Source: Ctena decussata
Lineage: Eukaryota; Mollusca; Bivalvia; Lucinida; Lucinidae
Length of the DNA: 64,000 nucleotides
NCBI GenBank assembly: GCA_963989385.1
Contig: OZ022500.1
Span: 117,593,842 to 117,657,841, forward strand
Reading direction: 5' to 3'
Below the pieces are notes generated by a model that was not told where the DNA came from, did no database searches, and was given only the letters and a program-made list of their open reading frames with translations. Position 1 is the stretch's first letter; the number at the start of each line of letters is the position of its first letter. Position numbers and translations under genes: made by a program. Positions 56,268 to 64,000 of the stretch are shown piece after piece.

Positions 56268-59200
56268 AGGGTACAGTCCACTAAATATTCATGAGGACTT
56301 GCCCCGCCTATTTCGGGGAGAGCATTAGGTTTACATTGTACGAGAGATGACGTCATCTGTCAATCATGCATGTTAGATTTCTTGCAGTATAAAAAAAGAC
56401 CAACAAATGATAGTTACAAAAAGGCATATCTAATTGAGAAATATTTTACCAGAAGGAGATGGGGTTGATTTTGGTAACTGATCCCCTAGGAAAAAAGTAT
56501 GCTCTTTTTTTGGGTACTAATCGGTGGTTGCCATACTCAGCCTAGCTTAGCGGCTCACTGAGATGGGAAGGCAGTGGATGTTTTCATCTCAAATTGATAG
56601 GCTAGGATGACACTTTAAAGCAAGACAGGTTTGGAAAACTTTGTATGTACAGTTTTGTAATAAAATGACCAGATGTTAACATTGTCGTCTATGGAAAATT
56701 AATGGTGGAATGCAACCTAAAGCGCATTAAGTCAGATTGACCTTGGCCTTGTTTCTTACTTTCGGTTTCACTTTAGATGTATATCTAGAGATATGTGTCC
56801 CTTTGACCATTAAAAGTACATTCTTCTGTGTGTTATCCATAGTGAGATTGTTGTTGTAATTGATGATTTGAGGCTTTAGGCCTAGGATCATCAGCAAAAG
56901 TGAAAACAACATTTTTCTCCATGTAGAATCCAGGGAGGGGGGGGGGGGGGTTGAAATGCAACTATATTATTGTACTATAAGTTTTGATGGTAAATTATTT
57001 CACATTATTCCAATTTCACATTACGCGGTTAGAGAAAAAGCATCTGGAACACCTGGAAACATTTAAAAGCCCATAAAAGCATGATATATGCGATTCTGCG
57101 AAATACAGAAAGCGTCGCTTTTCGGAGACTTTTGCAAGTAAATAAGTATTTTTTGAGGAAAAATATAATTTTAACCAAACATTTACCTTAAATTCATATC
57201 AACCTTGTTTCTCTGCTTCTTTTGGTGTGTAGATTTTGACTATTAAACCAATTTTACTGCATTTATGTCCTAAACAGCCTCCAAATACCAAGATTTTAAC
57301 CAAAATGAGGGGGTATACATAGAAAATTGCCAATAAATGCTTATGTATAACAGATCTAACCACATTTTCTTGTTTTTATTATTAAGAGAAGTATTAAGGC
57401 TCCTATGAAAAGATAAATGTTTCCATAGATATAAAAGAATAGCAACAAAATCATTATTAATTTTCATTAATCCTTAAAATCATCAGTTTCAGTCATTTCG
57501 CTACAGAAACCTCAGCCGACATAGTGAAACTGTCCTAAATGGTACATTTCTTTACGGATTCATTTGAAACTTGGAGATCACAATGAAAATGTATCAAACT
57601 AACATTCAAACTGTTCAGTTTATGGCACATTGCAAAAAGTCAGTTTGGTTTAGGGTACAGTCCACTAAATATTCATGAGGACTTGCCCCGCCTATTTCGG
57701 GGAGAGCATTAGGTTTACATTGTACGAGAGATGACGTCATCTGTCAATCATGCATGTTAGATTTCTTGCAGTATAAAAAAAGACCAACAAATGATAGTTA
57801 CAAAAAGGCATATCTAATTGAGAAATATTTTACCAGAAGGAGATGGGGTTGATTTTGGTAACTGATCCCCTAGGAAAAAAGTATGCTCTTTTTTTGGGTA
57901 CTAATCGGTGGTTGCCATACTCAGCCTAGCTTAGCGGCTCACTGAGATGGGAAGGCAGTGGATGTTTTCATCTCAAATTGATAGGCTAGGATGACACTTT
58001 AAAGCAAGACAGGTTTGGAAAACTTTGTATGTACAGTTTTGTAATAAAATGACCAGATGTTAACATTGTCGTCTATGGAAAATTAATGGTGGAATGCAAC
58101 CTAAAGCGCATTAAGTCAGATTGACCTTGGCCTTGTTTCTTACTTTCGGTTTCACTTTAGATGTATATCTAGAGATATGTGTCCCTTTGACCATTAAAAG
58201 TACATTCTTCTGTGTGATATCCATAGTGAGATTGTTGTTGTAATTGATGATTTGAGGCTTTAGGCCTAGGATCATCAGCAAAAGTGAAAACAACATTTTT
58301 CTCCATGTAGAATCCAGGGAGGGGGGGGGGGGTTGAAATGCAACTATATTATTGTACTATAAGTTTTGATGGTAAATTATTTCACATTATTCCAATTTCA
58401 CATTACGCGGTTAGAGAAAAAGCATCTGGAACACCTGGAAACATTTAAAAGCCCATAAAAGCATGATATATGCGATTCTGCGAAATACAGAAAGCGTCGC
58501 TTTTCGGAGACTTTTGCAAGTAAATAAGTATTTTTTGAGGAAAAATATAATTTTAACCAAACATTTACCTTAAATTCATATCAACCTTGTTTCTCTGCTT
58601 CTTTTGGTGTGTAGATTTTGACTATTAAACCAATTTTACTGCATTTATGTCCTAAACAGCCTCCAAATACCAAGATTTTAACCAAAATGAGGGGGTATAC
58701 ATAGAAAATTGCCAATAAATGCTTATGTATAACAGATCTAACCACATTTTCTTGTTTTTATTATTAAGAGAAGTATTAAGGCTCCTATGAAAAGATAAAT
58801 GTTTCCATAGATATAAAAGAATAGCAACAAAATCATTATTAATTTTCATTAATCCTTAAAATCATCAGTTTCAGTCATTTCGCTACAGAAACCTCAGCCG
58901 ACATAGTGAAACTGTCCTAAATGGTACATTTCTTTACGGATTCATTTGAAACTTGGAGATCACAATGAAAATGTATCAAACTAACATTCAAACTGTTCAG
59001 TTTATGGCACATTGCAAAAAGTCAGTTTGGTTTAGGGTACAGTCCACTAAATATTCATGAGGACTTGCCCCGCCTATTTCGGGGAGAGCATTAGGTTTAC
59101 ATTGTACGAGAGATGACGTCATCTGTCAATCATGCATGTTAGATTTCTTGCAGTATAAAAAAAGACCAACAAATGATAGTTACAAAAAGGCATATCTAAT

Positions 59201-62200
59201 TGAGAAATATTTTACCAGAAGGAGATGGGGTTGATTTTGGTAACTGATCCCCTAGGAAAAAAGTATGCTCTTTTTTTGGGTACTAATCGGTGGTTGCCAT
59301 ACTCAGCCTAGCTTAGCGGCTCACTGAGATGGGAAGGCAGTGGATGTTTTCATCTCAAATTGATAGGCTAGGATGACACTTTAAAGCAAGACAGGTTTGG
59401 AAAACTTTGTATGTACAGTTTTGTAATAAAATGACCAGATGTTAACATTGTCGTCTATGGAAAATTAATGGTGGAATGCAACCTAAAGCGCATTAAGTCA
59501 GATTGACCTTGGCCTTGTTTCTTACTTTCGGTTTCACTTTAGATGTATATCTAGAGATATGTGTCCCTTTGACCATTAAAAGTACATTCTTCTGTGTGTT
59601 ATCCATAGTGAGATTGTTGTTGTAATTGATGATTTGAGGCTTTAGGCCTAGGATCATCAGCAAAAGTGAAAACAACATTTTTCTCCATGTAGAATCCAGG
59701 GAGGGGGGGGGGGGGGGGGTTGAAATGCAACTATATTATTGTACTATAAGTTTTGATGGTAAATTATTTCACATTATTCCAATTTCACATTACGCGGTTA
59801 GAGAAAAAGCATCTGGAACACCTGGAAACATTTAAAAGCCCATAAAAGCATGATATATGCGATTCTGCGAAATACAGAAAGCGTCGCTTTTCGGAGACTT
59901 TTGCAAGTAAATAAGTATTTTTTGAGGAAAAATATAATTTTAACCAAACATTTACCTTAAATTCATATCAACCTTGTTTCTCTGCTTCTTTTGGTGTGTA
60001 GATTTTGACTATTAAACCAATTTTACTGCATTTATGTCCTAAACAGCCTCCAAATACCAAGATTTTAACCAAAATGAGGGGGTATACATAGAAAATTGCC
60101 AATAAATGCTTATGTATAACAGATCTAACCACATTTTCTTGTTTTTATTATTAAGAGAAGTATTAAGGCTCCTATGAAAAGATAAATGTTTCCATAGATA
60201 TAAAAGAATAGCAACAAAATCATTATTAATTTTCATTAATCCTTAAAATCATCAGTTTCAGTCATTTCGCTACAGAAACCTCAGCCGACATAGTGAAACT
60301 GTCCTAAATGGTACATTTCTTTACGGATTCATTTGAAACTTGGAGATCACAATGAAAATGTATCAAACTAACATTCAAACTGTTCAGTTTATGGCACATT
60401 GCAAAAAGTCAGTTTGGTTTAGGGTACAGTCCACTAAATATTCATGAGGACTTGCCCCGCCTATTTCGGGGAGAGCATTAGGTTTACATTGTACGAGAGA
60501 TGACGTCATCTGTCAATCATGCATGTTAGATTTCTTGCAGTATAAAAAAAGACCAACAAATGATAGTTACAAAAAGGCATATCTAATTGAGAAATATTTT
60601 ACCAGAAGGAGATGGGGTTGATTTTGGTAACTGATCCCCTAGGAAAAAAGTATGCTCTTTTTTTGGGTACTAATCGGTGGTTGCCATACTCAGCCTAGCT
60701 TAGCGGCTCACTGAGATGGGAAGGCAGTGGATGTTTTCATCTCAAATTGATAGGCTAGGATAAAACTTTAAAGCAAGACAGGTTTGGAAAACTTTGTATG
60801 TACAGTTTTGTAATAAAATGACCAGATGTTAACATTGTCGTCTATGGAAAATTAATGGTGGAATGCAACCTAAAGCGCATTAAGTCAGATTGACCTTGGC
60901 CTTGTTTCTTACTTTCGGTTTCACTTTAGATGTATATCTAGAGATATGTGTCCCTTTGACCATTAAAAGTACATTCTTCTGTGTGATATCCATAGTGAGA
61001 TTGTTGTTGTAATTGATGATTTGAGGCTTTAGGCCTAGGATCATCAGCAAAAGTGAAAACAACATTTTTCTCCATGTAGAATCCAGGGAGGGGGGGGGGG
61101 GGTTGAAATGCAACTATATTATTGTACTATAAGTTTTGATGGTAAATTATTTCACATTATTCCAATTTCACATTACGCGGTTAGAGAAAAAGCATCTGGA
61201 ACACCTGGAAACATTTAAAAGCCCATAAAAGCATGATATATGCGATTCTGCGAAATACAGAAAGCGTCGCTTTTCGGAGACTTTTGCAAGTAAATAAGTA
61301 TTTTTTGAGGAAAAATATAATTTTAACCAAACATTTACCTTAAATTCATATCAACCTTGTTTCTCTGCTTCTTTTGGTGTGTAGATTTTGACTATTAAAC
61401 CAATTTTACTGCATTTATGTCCTAAACAGCCTCCAAATACCAAGATTTTAACCAAAATGAGGGGGTATACATAGAAAATTGCCAATAAATGCTTATGTAT
61501 AACAGATCTAACCACATTTTCTTGTTTTTATTATTAAGAGAAGTATTAAGGCTCCTATGAAAAGATAAATGTTTCCATAGATATAAAAGAATAGCAACAA
61601 AATCATTATTAATTTTCATTAATCCTTAAAATCATCAGTTTCAGTCATTTCGCTACAGAAACCTCAGCCGACATAGTGAAACTGTCCTAAATGGTACATT
61701 TCTTTACGGATTCATTTGAAACTTGGAGATCACAATGAAAATGTATCAAACTAACATTCAAACTGTTCAGTTTATGGCACATTGCAAAAAGTCAGTTTGG
61801 TTTAGGGTACAGTCCACTAAATATTCATGAGGACTTGCCCCGCCTATTTCGGGGAGAGCATTAGGTTTACATTGTACGAGAGATGACGTCATCTGTCAAT
61901 CATGCATGTTAGATTTCTTGCAGTATAAAAAAAGACCAACAAATGATAGTTACAAAAAGGCATATCTAATTGAGAAATATTTTACCAGAAGGAGATGGGG
62001 TTGATTTTGGTAACTGATCCCCTAGGAAAAAAGTATGCTCTTTTTTTGGGTACTAATCGGTGGTTGCCATACTCAGCCTAGCTTAGCGGCTCACTGAGAT
62101 GGGAAGGCAGTGGATGTTTTCATCTCAAATTGATAGGCTAGGATGACACTTTAAAGCAAGACAGGTTTGGAAAACTTTGTATGTACAGTTTTGTAATAAA

Positions 62201-64000
62201 ATGACCAGATGTTAACATTGTCGTCTATGGAAAATTAATGGTGGAATGCAACCTTTTTTTTAAAGCGCATTAAGTCAGATTGACCTTGGCCTTGTTTCTT
62301 ACTTTCGGTTTCACTTTAGATGTATATCTAGAGATATGTGTCCCTTTGACCATTAAAAGTACATTCTTCTGTGTGTTATCCATAGTGAGATTGTTGTTGT
62401 AATTGATGATTTGAGGCTTTAGGCCTAGGATCATCAGCAAAAGTGAAAACAACATTTTTCTCCATGTAGAATCCAGGGAGGGGGGGGGGGGGGGTTGAAA
62501 TGCAACTATATTATTGTACTATAAGTTTTGATGGTAAATTATTTCACATTATTCCAATTTCACATTACGCGGTTAGAGAAAAAGCATCTGGAACACCTGG
62601 AAACATTTAAAAGCCCATAAAAGCATGATATATGCGATTCTGCGAAATACAGAAAGCGTCGCTTTTCGGAGACTTTTGCAAGTAAATAAGTATTTTTTGA
62701 GGAAAAATATAATTTTAACCAAACATTTACCTTAAATTCATATCAACCTTGTTTCTCTGCTTCTTTTGGTGTGTAGATTTTGACTATTAAACCAATTTTA
62801 CTGCATTTATGTCCTAAACAGCCTCCAAATACCAAGATTTTAACCAAAATGAGGGGGTATACATAGAAAATTGCCAATAAATGCTTATGTATAACAGATC
62901 TAACCACATTTTCTTGTTTTTATTATTAAGAGAAGTATTAAGGCTCCTATGAAAAGATAAATGTTTCCATAGATATAAAAGAATAGCAACAAAATCATTA
63001 TTAATTTTCATTAATCCTTAAAATCATCAGTTTCAGTCATTTCGCTACAGAAACCTCAGCCGACATAGTGAAACTGTCCTAAATGGTACATTTCTTTACG
63101 GATTCATTTGAAACTTGGAGATCACAATGAAAATGTATCAAACTAACATTCAAACTGTTCAGTTTATGGCACATTGCAAAAAGTCAGTTTGGTTTAGGGT
63201 ACAGTCCACTAAATATTCATGAGGACTTGCCCCGCCTATTTCGGGGAGAGCATTAGGTTTACATTGTACGAGAGATGACGTCATCTGTCAATCATGCATG
63301 TTAGATTTCTTGCAGTATAAAAAAAGACCAACAAATGATAGTTACAAAAAGGCATATCTAATTGAGAAATATTTTACCAGAAGGAGATGGGGTTGATTTT
63401 GGTAACTGATCCCCTAGGAAAAAAGTATGCTCTTTTTTTGGGTACTAATCGGTGGTTGCCATACTCAGCCTAGCTTAGCGGCTCACTGAGATGGGAAGGC
63501 AGTGGATGTTTTCATCTCAAATTGATAGGCTAGGATGACACTTTAAAGCAAGACAGGTTTGGAAAACTTTGTATGTACAGTTTTGTAATAAAATGACCAG
63601 ATGTTAACATTGTCGTCTATGGAAAATTAATGGTGGAATGCAACCTAAAGCGCATTAAGTCAGATTGACCTTGGCCTTGTTTCTTACTTTCGGTTTCACT
63701 TTAGATGTATATCTAGAGATATGTGTCCCTTTGACCATTAAAAGTACATTCTTCTGTGTGATATCCATAGTGAGATTGTTGTTGTAATTGATGATTTGAG
63801 GCTTTAGGCCTAGGATCATCAGCAAAAGTGAAAACAACATTTTTCTCCATGTAGAATCCAGGGAGGGGGGGGGGGGTTGAAATGCAACTATATTATTGTA
63901 CTATAAGTTTTGATGGTAAATTATTTCACATTATTCCAATTTCACATTACGCGGTTAGAGAAAAAGCATCTGGAACACCTGGAAACATTTAAAAGCCCAT
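56268..64000 (+). repeat. Satellite array of ~1,385-bp units with dimeric order; continues past the window
   Basis: Unit starts (AGGGTACAGTCCACTAAATA) are at 56268, 57652, 59034, 60421, 61804 and 63196, giving lengths 1384, 1382, 1387, 1383 and 1392. Units are almost identical. Units 1, 3 and 5 read GTGTGTTATCC where 2, 4 and 6 read GTGTGATATCC. The G run ~670 bp into each unit is 14, 17 and 15 long in odd units and 12, 13 and 12 in even units. Unit 4 alone has GGATAAAACTTT for GGATGACACTTT, and unit 5 has a T8 tract at 62254-62261 in place of a single T. Minus-strand frames of 61 and 65 codons recur in each unit but only because the units are copies. Confidence 0.97.
56348..56511 (+). promoter_or_regulatory. 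Promoter-like module in each satellite unit
   Basis: In unit 1: a CRE-type TGACGTCA at 56348-56355, ATGCATGTTAG, a TATAAAAAAA box at 56388-56397, an Sm-like GATTTTGG near 56467-56474, and a run of seven T at 56505-56511. The geometry (TATA to T run of ~115 bp) would suit a short RNA polymerase III transcript of ~90 nt. A hairpin-like CCCCGCCTATTTCGGGG precedes the module (unit 1, near 56304). It is repeated in every unit. No known snRNA, 5S or tRNA is recognisable in the putative transcript, so this is only a suggestion. Confidence 0.25.

Noticed and set aside
56727..56912. 61-codon minus-strand frame with a hydrophobic, signal-like start, repeated in each satellite unit
   Set aside because: It recurs only because units are copies. 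The alternating T/A changes an Asn to Ile, there is no second-species evidence, and other frames of similar length occur in the unit by chance.
57270..57467. 65-codon minus-strand frame repeated in every satellite unit
   Set aside because: Same reasoning: identity follows from array homogeneity. Composition is that of translated AT-rich DNA.

Overview
The window looks like gene-poor, AT-rich, repeat-dense nuclear DNA from an invertebrate. I infer a marine mollusc, probably a bivalve. That inference rests on repeat styles I associate with bivalve genomes: elements opening 'AACAAGAGGGCC..CGCTCACCTG', tiny foldbacks bounded by 'CCCAGCAGGCA', hairpin elements with 'CAGATCAGCCTGGGC', and tRNA-derived SINEs. 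No bacterial features, rRNA genes or CRISPR arrays are present. I could not recognise a single intact host protein-coding gene. The only convincing protein homology is to two dead retroelements: the 3' part of a non-LTR retrotransposon on the minus strand (26854-27745, frameshifted) and a rearranged Penelope-like reverse transcriptase (47584-48306).

Layout. 0.7-2.1 kb is a dispersed repeat whose inverted copy lies at 50.8-52.2 kb. 3.96-5.2 kb is a diverged ~370-bp tandem array with hairpin boundaries, inverted at 20.6-21.96 kb. 5.9-6.8 kb is a foldback built of short TCGAAA-type repeats. 8-16 kb holds small foldback elements, including a double palindrome at 10.43-10.63 kb and a 334-bp palindrome at 13.84-14.17 kb. 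16.9-18.9 kb is three head-to-tail copies of a ~650-bp repeat, with an inverted fourth at 12.37-13.23 kb. A short array of self-complementary ACGGGTCGACCCGT units follows. 22.17-26.06 kb is a 3.9-kb element with terminal inverted repeats that splits a SINE and contains a ~1.85-kb near-palindrome. 28.4-29.3 kb is a TTAA-flanked foldback. 31.1-32.2, 36.4-38.8 and 53.3-54.5 kb are tandem-unit elements of one superfamily (reverse copy at 8.4-8.8 kb). 55.6-56.2 kb is a foldback flanked by an 8-bp direct repeat.

From 56,268 to the window end runs a near-identical satellite of ~1,385-bp units. A substitution and the length of a G run both alternate between successive units, so the true period is a ~2.77-kb dimer.

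There is no operon or pathway. The organising theme is inverted duplication at every scale, from 14-bp hairpins to kilobase arms tens of kilobases apart. Coordinates of repeat edges were judged by eye and may be off by several to tens of bases.
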